Shown: positions 47,775 to 57,866, numbered from the stretch's first letter. The stretch is 64,000 bases of DNA from Heliocidaris erythrogramma (GCA_025617745.1 CM046854.1:61709606-61773605); one strand, 5' to 3'. The notes: a model not told the origin generated them from the letters alone. Numbers and translations are program-made.

Positions 47775-48366
47775 ACTACAATGTCTTCTTCTTCTTCTTC
47801 CAGTCTGGTACAGACCGCCGCTGGCGTATTATCGTACCTTGTGCTTGTCGAGTGCCGAGCGTACAGTGCAAGTAAAAATTGCTCTACAATCAAACTATGT
47901 GCAGCTAAAAAACAGTCCTGAAGCTCAACGGAGCTTCACATGTTGCACCTTCTGCTTGAAGAGCTCCAAGGAGGTGCAGTTGACGACAGCAGGTGGCAGG
48001 GAATTCCAGTCTGATAGCGTCTGGGTAGAACGTTGTTTGGTACAGGTTAGTTCTAGCAAAGGGAACCCTGAACTTATGTGGGTTCCTGCGGGTCTGTGGG
48101 CCAGCAACTGGGATGAAGTTGGTGACAGGGAGATCAACCAAACCATGAAGAATGCTGTAGACCATGTACACTTTCTGTTGCGCCCTCCTCTCTTGTAGAC
48201 TTATCCAGTGAAGATGTTTCAGCATGGTGGCTACGCTGCTTGTGCGCCGATAGTCACCAGGACAAAGCGGGCATATCGACGTTGAACCTTTTCCACTTTT
48301 CTAATGTTCTCTTGGGTAGATGGGTCCCATACCGTTGCAGAATACTCCATCACAGGGCAGTGTAAG
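47775..48366 (-). pseudogene. Non-LTR retrotransposon RT C-terminal fragment
   Basis: Minus-strand frames show the tail of a LINE reverse transcriptase ORF. MEYSATVWDPSTQENI and KVQRRYARFV correspond to the conserved xLEYAxxVWDP..KxQRRAARF region. They are followed in another frame by LHWISLQERRAQQKVYM, and in a third by SDWNSLPPAVV. Frameshifts are therefore present near 48228 and within 47925-48146. The catalytic palm is absent. The 3' end is a (GAA)n-type tail, seen as CTTCTTCTTCTTC on the plus strand at 47785. Comparison with copy B shows it is an insertion. Confidence 0.85.
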
Positions 48367-48769
48367 GCAGTGGAGCTGGAGGCAAGAGGGGCATAATGCC
48401 TATCCCCCCCCCCCCCAGCAAAGGATTTCTTATTCCGCTCGCTCGAATGTGCCCATAATTTACACCGATTAAGGGCAATATTTTCTGAAAATCTCCCCAA
48501 AACTCGCTCGCTACGCTTGCTAGCTCTTATAGTATATAATGAAATCAAGAAGATCTCATAAAGTATGTTGATATCGATGTAATCCTAAAGAAGAACGACA
48601 GGGATAATGTATGAATTAAAAAATAATTCGACATTCCCCTAGTTAATTTGCTACTGTAATTTTCATTATATCGCTGTAAATAATTCTCAACCAAAGGAAT
48701 TCAGCATTAGAAAAAAAGTTTTAAAAATTTTGCTCGCTCTTTTCGCACATGAGTCATTCAGTTGTTGTT

Positions 48770-49915
48770 TTTTCGGTTTCAGTGTTTATTTCATTTCCAA
48801 CAGAACAGAACATACGATTTTGAAAAAAAAATCAATTATACAATTCAATATTCAATAATATAATACTTTTTACCTGGTTTAAGGTTATAAAATAGAAAGT
48901 ATACATAAACATCCAGTATAATAGTTCTTTTTTTTTTAAAGTTAAACCTGAAATGGAGAGATCCACTGAAAAGCAGAGCTTGTAGAATATGGATCCCTCG
49001 AAGTAATGACGAACATAATTTTTTGTAACATGTAAATATATTGACTAGAAAAAAATCTAAATATACATAGAAGATTACCAAAAAGTGTCAGAATAATAAT
49101 ATAATTAGTAATCCATAATTTGAAAACTTGTTACGACACGCATATACACGTATAGTGAACATAATAATAAAAAAAGATATAAGACAACAGAAAATAAAGC
49201 AAGGAAGAGAGAAATACAAGGATAGGAAAATATTGCTGCATAATTATGTGAAGAGTAAAGAAAAAGAGAGGAGAGGTGGAGAGGAGAAGAAAGGAGAGAG
49301 AGAGAGAGAGAGAAAGAGAGCACGATGTGCATACTACAGCGGTAGTGACCATAGTTACATACAAAGCGTAAAGAAAGACGTAATGGGAAGGATAGGTGCA
49401 TTAAAAAGGGCAAGACGTGATTTGACAATGCACTGATATTAATTTGTATTGTAAGGAAGTATAAGAGACAATTTCAATTTCCTCTTAAATGAATTAAGTG
49501 AGGGGGCAAGTTGAATGTCATTTTGAATAGTTCCAAAATTTGGGGGCTGTATAAATAAACCTGTTTTGAGCTTGATGATAGTCATTACAACTCCGGGTTG
49601 GGTACTTATGAGAAGATTTATTTTGGGTAAACATATTAAAAACGGAAGGAAGCATGTCGTTATTATAAGAATATATAAACTGGCCTTACTGAAGGAGATA
49701 AAGATCTTTAATTTTCAATATTTTATTTTCAAAGAAAAGAGGATCCGTATGGGAGCGAAAATGAGAAAGGCAAATGATACGAAGAGCTTTCTTTTGTAGT
49801 AATTTTGTTTAACAATGTTTGGTGTGTATTGCCCCACAAGGAGGAAAAATGGAGATGTGGTTTTAATCTATTCATGACACCAATATTACGATAAATAATT
49901 TTACAGTTCATTACA
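48770..49915. repeat. Segment present in copy A but not copy B
   Basis: The two copies resume matching at about 49915 (ACACACAACTGCTAATTG versus ACACTAATTAG). The extra 1.15 kb starts CAGTGTTTATTTCATTTCC, contains (GA)n at 49292-49320 and AGAAATAC-rich sequence, and has no recognisable protein. It may be the 3' UTR of a retroelement; the evidence is weak. Confidence 0.45.
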
Positions 49916-50169
49916 CCATCACACACAACTGCTAATTGGGGAAGCCGAAGCAGTCTCCAGAACCACAATAAAAAGGAAGAAGATGATGTTTGATAATGAA
50001 TTAAAAATGTTAACTGGACTGTAGGGTAATACCAATGTCACAAAATGGTCCTTTTTTTCGTTTTATGTTCACCCCTTGTAGGTGCCCCCTTTTCCCCCAA
50101 AGTGCCCTTTTTGGCTGGTGCCCCCCCCCCCACTTTGAAAGACGCTCCCCCGCCCCCGGCCCCCCAATA

Positions 50170-50297
50170 TAGGATAAATGGTATTAAACAGCATTTGCAA
50201 AGGTTCAACTATTGAAATAAATCTCAATTTAGGTGGCCTTGCTGAATTTCTCGACTCTTTCTCAAGCCTATAGGGTTTTTCGTTAGTTTTGCTCTCT
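50170..50297. repeat. Inverted repeat arm paired with 45563-45688
   Basis: Reverse complement of the 45.6-kb segment, with markers GCAAAGGTTCAACTATTG, CTTGCTGAATTTCTCGAC and AGGGTTTTTCGTTAG. Together they form the second of three nested inverted repeat levels inside the large element. Confidence 0.75.
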
Positions 50298-50299
50298 AT

Positions 50300-52330
50300 T
50301 GTAGAGACGTTCTAAGAGATGGGTTGTCAATACCAGACGCCCCCAAATGCCAAACGTCCATAACTGATTAAAAATTTGGAAATAAAAAATAAAAGAGCTA
50401 GATTTTCAGGAAAAGTAACGGGATGAAACCTGTTGGAAAATATAAAGAAATAAACCCTGTATTATAAATGAACCTTGCCAGACATTTTGAGTGGTGGGTT
50501 ATGTTCCTGCCAGACGCTCCCCAAAATTAAAAACGTCCGTTAGTGGTGAATAATGATATTAAATGAATATAATAATAGAGGGACATTGGCTAGAAAGGTA
50601 ACGGATTGAAAGCTGGTATATGTAGAGCATAAGTGTTGGATTGTACCAGCCAGACGCCCCAAAATGCAAAAACGCCCATCACCATTAATGGTTGACGTAC
50701 TTTGGGGTGTCTGGTGGGCACAACCCACCTCTTGAACGTCTGCCAATAATTAATACAGAGATGGTTGTGCTCCATATTTGCCACGAAGTTTCATCCCTTT
50801 ACTTTTCTGGCTAATCTAGCTCTCGTTTTTCTATTGGCGTTTGGCAGATACTACCAACAGCCATGTTTGACAGTGGTCGGGTGGTCAGTCATAATACAGG
50901 GGACTACGCATTTCTAGCTCTTCCATTTTCTTATGTTGAAAATAAGGCGGAAAATGCCACTTTGAGACATTAGTATACCGCTACATTCTGATAAATACAC
51001 TATCGAGGATCATTTTCGACACATTATTGTTTATGTCTTAACATGGTTCTTGATAAAAAAAAAAAAACTACTTTGCAGTTGAGTGTAATTGTCTGATTAT
51101 TCGTTTGCGAGCGAGCGAAGCGAGAGAGCAAAATATTGAGGATATTTTGAATAGCAGCGGTCTTCCTAAATTATGATAAGAAGGCAATGGTAAGTGCGAG
51201 CGAGCGTAGGGAGCGAGATTTGAGAAAATTTACAAAAAATTGTTATGACTTAGGGGCACTGCTCATTCTTGTATAACTTAGATAATTGTGCCCCTCCTGC
51301 CCCCTGCTCCACTGCATGCATTGTGCTGATATCAGTAGGGGAATCTATTATTATTATTAAAAAGTGTGGGGGCACTGTGGCCTCCTGCCCCCCGGGAGCG
51401 CCATTTTTACCTCAAATATGGGCGTCCGCCTTTCTCGCTAATGTAGCTCTCTCATTTATTTTATTTTTTATTTCTTTTTCTTATTTTTATGAGCGTTTGG
51501 CACTTTAGAGCGTCTGGCGGGCACAACATACCACTCAAAACATCTGGCAAGATTCATTTATGATACGTGATTTATTTCTCAATATTTTTCAACAGGTTTC
51601 ATCCCATTACTTTTCCGGCCAATCTAGCTCTTTTATCTCATTTAATTTCCAAAACTTTAAATCAATTTCGGGCGTTTGACATTTGAGGGCGTCTGGTGGG
51701 CACAACCCACCTCTCAGAATGTCTTGCGGTGTTTATTCATGATTCAGAAATTACACTCAATATTTTTTACCACTTTTCATGATCGAGTTATTTCTCTCGC
51801 TAATGTAGTTGTTTAATTAATTTATTTTTTCTAATTTTTTAATCGGTTATGGGCGTCTGGCATTTGGGAATCTGGCGGGCACAACACATCTCTAAAAATT
51901 TCAAGCAGGGCTCATTCATGATTCAGGGAGTTATATTTTATATTCTCCACCTCTTGCCATCAAATTAATTCTCTCGCCAACCTAGCCCTTTTATTTCATT
52001 TATTTATCATTACTGCATGCTCTAATAATGGGCGTCTTGCGGGAACAACCATCCCTTAAAACATCTGGCGGTGGTCATTCATGATATAGGGTATTATACT
52101 CTATATTTTTTTCACTAGCTTTCACCCTTACTTTTCTCGCCAATCTATATGACTTATTTTTTCCTTCCTTTAAAAAAAATCAGTTATGGGGAACTGGCGT
52201 TAGGGGCGTCTGGCGGGCGCAACCTACGGCTCAATTTATCTGGTAGTAGTCATTCATGATACAGGGGGTTATGCTCTACATTTTCCAGCAGTTTTCACCC
52301 TGTCACCTTTTACGCTAAGCTATAGCCCCA
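50300..52330. repeat. ~175-bp diverged tandem array with orientation switch
   Basis: The core word GCGTCTGGCGGGCACAACC, followed by ACCTCT..AACATCTGGC and later TCATGAT.CAGGG, recurs at about 51510, 51689, 51869, 52031 and 52204 (spacing 162-180). At 50320, 50500 and 50650 it occurs as the reverse complement (GCCAGACGCCCC), and at 50705 it is plus again. The array therefore flips near 50690. The plus array is interrupted at about 50860-51410 by unrelated sequence with GAGCGAGCGAAGCGAGAG. No continuous frame crosses the units. Confidence 0.8.
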
Positions 52331-53381
52331 AAAAATTGAGCCGTAAGAATTGAAATATAGTGTATTTTCTAAATCGCCAGGAACGCAGTACAAGCTGTAC
52401 TCGGATCTCAATCTTTTGAAGGGGATACATCGCTGCCCCTCCCACAAATAATAAAACATTGCATTTTGCTATACCATGAAAATGTCACACGTCTTATCAA
52501 TGACCTGGATAACTTTAATATTCTATATTGAGAGGTCGCTACGAGCTAGAAAATTTACGTTTAGTAGTTTGAAACTATTATTTAAGACCACTTTTATTCA
52601 CACAGGTAAATCAAAGTCTGAGGCTAATATCCACATTTCTCTCTTCTTTTATGGGGACGGGCAGCTCAAATCGTCATTATGACAATGTTTTGCGGCTTTC
52701 AATTTTAGGGGGACGTTTTCTCCCTACCTATGTAATAATACCTGTTTACAATTTTTTTAATGTAAACTTTAAATGTATTAAACGAGGGAGCGGCGTGAGA
52801 ACATGTTCCATTTTTAAATAGTGAAACTTTGCATTCTAGAGCACTTGAGAGCTTAAATAGTAGCCTTACCTCATTTTCCTGGGGACATGTCACTCAGTCC
52901 ATTCCTCCGCCTGCTTGCTGTAATATTTCACATTAGATTTCACACATCTTCCCTCAGTTTTGAAAGATATTATGATTTCCTCTCCACTAATAAGAGAAAA
53001 TCATGATAAAACAAAGAAATCTTGCATGCAAAATATAAGCACAAAATGTATTATGGAAGGGGAGATACTAAGACAATTCAGACATTTATATGTTTTAAAA
53101 GAAGTCCTTAAGTTGTTTTCTAGCCGGGGATAAATAAAAGGAATGAGTTTTCTTTTTATCTTTCTTTCTCCTTTCTTTCTGTTTTAATCCCTTTTCTTTC
53201 TTTCTTTTTCCTTTTTTGTTCTGGGAACTTTGTGTTCGGGGGGGGGGGGGGGGCGGAATTGCCCTCCTCCTCCCTCCATCCCCCCCCCCCCTAGGATCGA
53301 CGACCCTCCCAATTCTGCCTTAATCTTAATCTCTTTTTGTGATGATTACAATAGGCTTGGGCTGCTCATTGATGAGTTCAC
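52331..53381. other. Right interior of the large element, nothing recognised
   Basis: Mixed AT-rich sequence with a TTTCTTTCTTTC pyrimidine stretch (53150-53220), a G-run at 53239 and a C-run at 53281. No domain-like frame, RNA gene or internal repeat was identified. Confidence 0.5.
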
Positions 53382-53745
53382 TGATATCTAGACCGATGGC
53401 TGAGACTAGCATTCATCGCTACACTGATAACGGACCACCCACCAGCGCCGGAGTGATATAAACAACAGCTGCTTGGGCGGTACTCGAGTTAACAGAGCAT
53501 ACGTATGCTTAAGTTAACAAGCATACGTATGTAGTTAACTAGCATACGTATGCTTAGTTAACAAGCATACGTATGTAGTTAACTAGCATACGTATGTAGT
53601 TAACTAGCATGCGTACCCGGTACGTATGCTCATATAGAGCATACGTATGCTCTTTTTGGACATACGTACCGGGTACGTATGCTCTATTTGGACATACGTA
53701 CCGGGTACGTTCCGGTACGAATTATGGCGTCGATAGCCTTCCATA
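53382..53745 (-). repeat. Right TIR with GCATACGTATGC array
   Basis: Inverse of 44024-44420: ATATCTAGACCGATGGC, CACTGATAACGGACCACCC and AACAGCTGCTTGGGCGG. Six CATACGTATG cores and three GTACC(G/C)GGTAC palindromes follow, then ATTATGGCGTCGAT and CCTTCCATA. Core number and order differ from the left end, as expected for expanding and contracting arrays. Confidence 0.85.
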
Positions 53746-55439
53746 AGCACCTGATCATAAAGAAAGCAACGTGTGAAACGTAGATCGTGGACTCCAGTGC
53801 ATTTTACCAAAACCTAGCATATCATGACCAGCAAGATGTCATTGGTTTACCAGCATAATATCTTGTTAGTAACCTGTGTATATTTCTTTGGACCGGGTGA
53901 GTTATATTCATGATATGATTCAATCAAACCAGGTTTAGAACCTCCTTGGACGCATCCCGCAAATCATATAGGAATAGTCTTGTTTTGCTTATCAGACTGA
54001 CATGAACATAATACTGCAAATATTCTGTGTTTTGATTTGTACACATTGCTTCCGTCTTTTTGACATAAATCGCTATACAACGGATGGAGCATATTTTGGA
54101 CATTGATAAACTTTTTCCATATTCATGATATTCAGAAGCAAGAATTAACGACAATGCTGAGGAAATATTTTCATAAAATTTAGGGGGCTTAGTGTCCCCA
54201 CTTGTTCAAGTACCTCAAAAGTGCCTTTTTTATTTCTGAAAATGCCCCCCTTTTGTCTGATAAGTGCCGTTCTTTTTACTACTAAATGTGCCCATTTTCT
54301 TTTCTAAAGAGTACACTTACCCCTTCTCATATTAAAGTGCCCTTTTTCCTTTTGAAAAGTGCTCCTTTTCAAATCAGATATTGCTACCTTATCTCTCTAA
54401 TAAGTGACCTTTTCGCCTTCTGATAACTGCCCATTTTGGAATCTAAATATAGCCCCCTTTTATTTCTAATACAATGTATATGCCCATTCCTCCTTTGATA
54501 AGTGCATATTTTACTTCTGATAGGTGCCCCTTTTCCCTTCTAATAAGTGCCCATTTCCCCCTTCTGATAATAATCGTCCCTTCTTTACTTGTGATAAGTG
54601 CCCCTACTTTACTTCTGATAAGTGCCCCTTTTCAAATCTGATAATTGGCACCTTGTCTCTCTGAATCTCCTTCTGATAAGTGCCCATTCGAATCTAAATA
54701 TAGCCCCCTTTTCTGTCTAATATATGCCCTTTTCTCCTTTGATAAGTGCATTGTTACTTCTGATAGGTGCCCCTTTCCCCTTCTCATATTTGGCCTTTTC
54801 CACTTCTCATAATTGCCCTTTTCACCTCTTATAAGGGCCCTGTCCTCTTCTTATAAGTGTTCCTTTTACCTATATTTCGAACTGTTGATTTTTTTGTACA
54901 AAAAGGACCATATCTTGCTTCAAAGAATCGGTGCGGCTTAAGTACCCATATTACAACTACGGCAGCAGAACTGGAGGCAAAAGTGGCACAATGCCGACCC
55001 CCCCCCCCCCCCCCCCAGCAAAGGATTTTTCATTTCGCTTGTTCGAATGTGCCAATAACTTACACAAAGTAAGGGTAATATTTTCTGAAAATGTCCCAAT
55101 AACTCGTTCGCTACGCTTGCTAGCTCTTACAGTATAAATGTTTGCGTAAAGTTATCTTCTCCATTACAAATTTACTTCCCCTTGAGATTGCTTGATATAT
55201 TATCTTGATTAAAGCTTTTTACGTCTTGTGCCTGTGTACTATATGAATTTACTTGCATGAACTAATTCATTCAGAAAGTATAATTATTAAATCTCTTTGA
55301 TTTAATGTATCATTTTCATTGTTAAGTTTCATTATGATTATGTAAAAAATATTGTAAACAAATCTTTAGGCATTTTACTCCCAGTGTTAAAGATCGTATG
55401 CTCGATCTGTAATGAAAAACACAAGTCAGAAAAAATTGG

Positions 55440-55509
55440 AACCAGTGGGATTCGAACCTGTCATCTACTGCTTGCCGTGCAGCGACTTAACCACCAGACT
55501 ATTCTGGTT
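55440..55509 (-). pseudogene. tRNA-like sequence, minus copy
   Basis: Minus strand: AACCAG and CTGGTT can close an acceptor stem. The anticodon stem GCTGC/GCAGT has a 7-nt loop ACGGCAA. The T arm has the perfect B-box GGTTCGAATCC. Position 33 is C instead of U and the D arm is weak, so this is a tRNA-derived SINE head rather than a working tRNA. The apparent anticodon is GGC. Confidence 0.7.
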
Positions 55510-55701
55510 CACGGCCAAGTCACGATGAACTAGAAACAAATACCCAAGATCCTCTTCTTTCTGACTCATTAATATTCAAACGGTCCGCCGTAGACAATGG
55601 TTAATAAACGAAGAAGCTTGACTGGGGAGGAATTTTTAATTTGTAAACAAATATTTAGGCATTTTACTCCCAGTGTTAAAGATCGTATGTTCGATCTGTA
55701 A

Positions 55702-55764
55702 TTAGCCTGGTGGTTAAGTCGCTGCCCGGCAAGCAGTAGATGACAGGTTCGAATCCCACTGGTT
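55702..55764 (+). pseudogene. tRNA-like sequence, plus copy (5' truncated)
   Basis: Same tRNA-like core in the opposite orientation: TAGCCTGGTGGTTAAGTC, stem GCTGC/GCAGT with loop CCGGCAA, then GGTTCGAATCC. The 5' acceptor strand is missing. It differs from the minus copy by few bases, so the duplication is recent. Confidence 0.7.
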
Positions 55765-56412
55765 CCAATTTTTTCTGATTTGTGTTTTTCATTACAGATC
55801 GAGCATACGATCTTTAACACTGGGAGTAAAATGCCGAAAGATTTGTTTACAAATTAAAAATTCCTCCCCAGTCAAGCTTCTTCGTGTAAAAAATATTGTT
55901 TATATTTTTATACGCTGTACAAAAATCTGCAATTCAGTCAGTTGGCTGTAAATGATTTTTTAATAAACCATTACCATTAACAAAGTATATGTTATATCGG
56001 TGTAATCCTAAAGAAAACAACAGGGTTACTGTACAAATTAAAAGATCATTCGACAATCCCCAAAATGATTTTTCTGTTGTCATTTTCACTATTAATGTAC
56101 GACTCAAGGACTTCAGCATTAACAAAAAGTCCGGTTTTTTTGCTCGCTCGCTTCGCTCGCTCACACATGAATCGTAAGACCGTTGCACACTAATTAGAGA
56201 AGCTGTAATAGTGTCCAGAACCACACTAAAAAGGAAGAAAGTGATGCTTGATGATAATATATTAATTAGACTGTAAGGTAATACCAATGTCACAAAATGT
56301 TCCCTTTTTCGCTTTATGTTCACCCCTTGTAGGTGCCCCTTTCCCCCTACAAAGTGCCCCTTTTTGCTGGTGCCAACCCCCACACTTTGAAGGACGCTCC
56401 GCCGCCCCTGCT

Positions 56413-57250
56413 AGTAAGCCAAGCAGAATGTTGTCCAAATTCGAAACCCTTGCGAAACGCTATTAGAGCATTTAAGCCTATACATGTTTGAGGGCGAAAA
56501 ATATTAGATAATTATATAAGATAAACCAAGGAGCTTCGAAAGCTGGAGTCCCAACTGGCAACAAATTATCTGAAGCAGCTGCCCCTTTCTAAGGATACAC
56601 AAAAGAATATACAGGTGCGCTGTTGCCTTTGATGTCTGATGTTCGATACCGCCAACTTCATGGAAAGCTTGAGCAGTGATTTTTGTCACAAATGAAATAT
56701 CGATAATATTTCACTTTTTATTTAAATAAACAAAGTGAAATTTTATCATATGATAAAATATGAATACAAAAGCCTAACTGTCTCCAGAAATCTGGGTATT
56801 ATTGTATGATAGTAGTTTCTAAAATCCTAAAATCCCCAATTTGACACTCTTCCGATTACTCCCTGCAAATGAAAATAAAAATTGCGATTGTTAAAGTACA
56901 GTTAATTATGATTTTTTTATGTCAGATTAGTGCCCACACATGCCCAGTCAAGCAATTTTAATTCATATATTAGGAAATTTTGTACAATTTCTTTTCGCTT
57001 GCCCTCAGTAAGGTAAGCACAGTGAACTGCTCATATTATCAGATCAGTGATAGCGAAAAGTAACTATCCGTACAAAAGCATATTTCCCTTTGAAAATGGC
57101 ACGTAAGGTTACAGCCAGGCAGGAATCTTTTGTCTTCTTATCTGCAAGAAAGATCCAGTTATGCACATGCCTGACATATTTTTCCTTGTGGCATCGAACA
57201 TCGTTCAAAGGGAATGAGCTACATGTGACTCCAGCTCTTGAAGCTCCTTC
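56413..57250. other. Unannotated AT-rich stretch
   Basis: No repeat pair, RNA gene or credible exon was recognised here. Short open frames lack any domain signature. Confidence 0.5.
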
Positions 57251-57624
57251 ACACTTAGAATAAAAGGTTCAGGTTTGCACCCTAAATGCAGCACTGGCAG
57301 CACCTTTTTGGGTGCAATTTTGCACCTTACATTAAAAGGGTGCAAAAATGCACCTTTTTGTTCTTGTTTGCGCCCTTTAATGCCCGTTCGCACCCTAAAA
57401 GATGCAACTTTGCACCTTTAAGGGTGCTGAAACGTTGCATCCAAAAGGGTGCAAATTTGTACCTTTTCTGAAGGGTACAACTCTGCACCCTTTAAGGGTG
57501 CAAATTGTAGCTAACTGCTCCCTTAAAGGTGTAAAAACCTTCTTAGGGTGCAAAGTTGCACCCAAAAAGGTGCTGCCAGTGTTGCATTTGAAGGGTGAAA
57601 AATTGTACCTTTATTTCTAAGTGT
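57251..57624. mobile_element. Palindromic GGGTGCAA/TTGCACCC element
   Basis: Ends ACACTTAGAATAAAAGGTTC and GGTACC-like TTTATTTCTAAGTGT are inverted repeats. The next blocks, GCACTGGCAGCACCTTTTTG and AAAAAGGTGCTGCCAGTG, are near-perfect partners. The interior is a chain of self-complementary units of the type GGGTGCAAAATTGCACC. Elements with TTAGAAATAAAGGT ends and AAAGGTnC..GnACC cores are widespread in aquatic animals. The chance ORFs through it have no meaning. Confidence 0.8.
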
Positions 57625-57633
57625 GTTGGATAA

Positions 57634-57866
57634 ACTAAGCGAGTGAGCTTTAGAAAAAGTTTGCATTTAAAACCTTCAAAAACACTTTTGCCTATGCATT
57701 TTACCCTAGATTAGGGCGCATAAAATCCGGAAGAACCATATAATTATTTCCCCCTTCCCTTCCTCTTTCTCTCTTTGGCGTTTCGGTGCCCTCTTCAAGT
57801 ACCGTCCTGGGCATGTTTTCCCTCTGACCAACTATGCCACTGCATGGTTTTTAACACAAATAATGA
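57634..57866 (+). repeat. Solo copy of the palindrome arm
   Basis: Follows the left arm of the 45.69-47.33 palindrome in order: AGCGAGTGAGCTTTAGAAAA, AAAACCTTCAAAAAC, GGGCGCATAAAATCCG, CTTTCTCTCTTTGGCG, CCCTCTTCAAGTACCGTCC and CCACTG, then ATGGTTTTTAA. More diverged than the two arms are from each other. Confidence 0.7.

Larger units (their letters stand above)
47330..50165 (+). repeat. Composite repeat with degenerate AAGTGCCCCTTTT array, copy A
   Basis: Starts CCCACTTTTTCAAGTATCCC, then about 350 bp of degenerate units of the form TCTGATAAGTGCCCCTTTT. Unique family blocks follow: TTGCTAGCTCTTA, ATGTAATCCTAAAGAA and CTTTATGTTCACCCCTTGTA. It ends TTTGAAAGACGCTCC. It matches copy B block by block but carries two extra insertions, 47775-48366 and about 48770-49915. 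Confidence 0.8.
44024..53745. mobile_element. Large (9.7-kb) non-autonomous transposon with structured TIRs
   Basis: Both ends read TATGGAAGGC(C/T)ATCGACG inward and carry the direct repeat AGCACC outside (44018-44023 and 53746-53751). Terminal inverted repeats span about 397 and 364 bp and hold many GCATACGTATGC palindromes. The interior is a nest of other repeats: a partial composite element (45241), inverted segments (45405-45688, 50170-50297), a 1.6-kb palindrome, copy A of a composite repeat, a reverse transcriptase fragment and a tandem array. No transposase, integrase or polymerase frame is visible. A 6-bp duplication with long TIRs recalls Polintons, but their AG..CT termini and genes are lacking. 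The superfamily is unassigned. Confidence 0.8.
55350..55886. mobile_element. Inverted tRNA-like module (SINE-derived foldback)
   Basis: Block X (GGCATTTTACTCCCAGTG through ATGCTCGATCTGTAAT) occurs at 55366, 55650 and, inverted, 55795. Block Y (GAAGCTTGACTGGGGAGG) occurs at 55612 and, inverted, 55866. The right half reads Y-X-tRNA-like(+)-X'-Y', so a tRNA-like sequence sits in the loop of an inverted repeat. The left half is X-tRNA-like(-). The arrangement looks like a SINE duplicated head to head and then mobilised as a foldback unit. Confidence 0.75.
54178..56412 (+). repeat. Composite repeat with AAGTGCCCCTTTT array, copy B
   Basis: Starts GTGTCCCCACTTGTTCAAG and carries about 650 bp of degenerate TTCTGATAAGTGCCCC units. 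GCAAAGGATTTTTCATTTCG, TACGCTTGCTAGCTCTTAC, GGTGTAATCCTAAAGAAAAC and TTATGTTCACCCCTTGTAGG follow, and it ends GGACGCTCCGCCGCCCCTG. It lacks the LINE fragment of copy A but has its own insertion at 55350-55886. It lies outside the 9.7-kb element. Confidence 0.8.

Noticed and set aside
47525-47875. Ser/Pro/Phe frame of 116 codons
   Set aside because: It reads across the degenerate AAGTGCCCC array and into a LINE fragment on the other strand.
44024-53745. Polinton/Maverick identity for the large element
   Set aside because: The 6-bp duplication and long TIRs fit, but no polymerase B, integrase or capsid-like frame exists and the termini are TATGGAAGG, not AG..CT.
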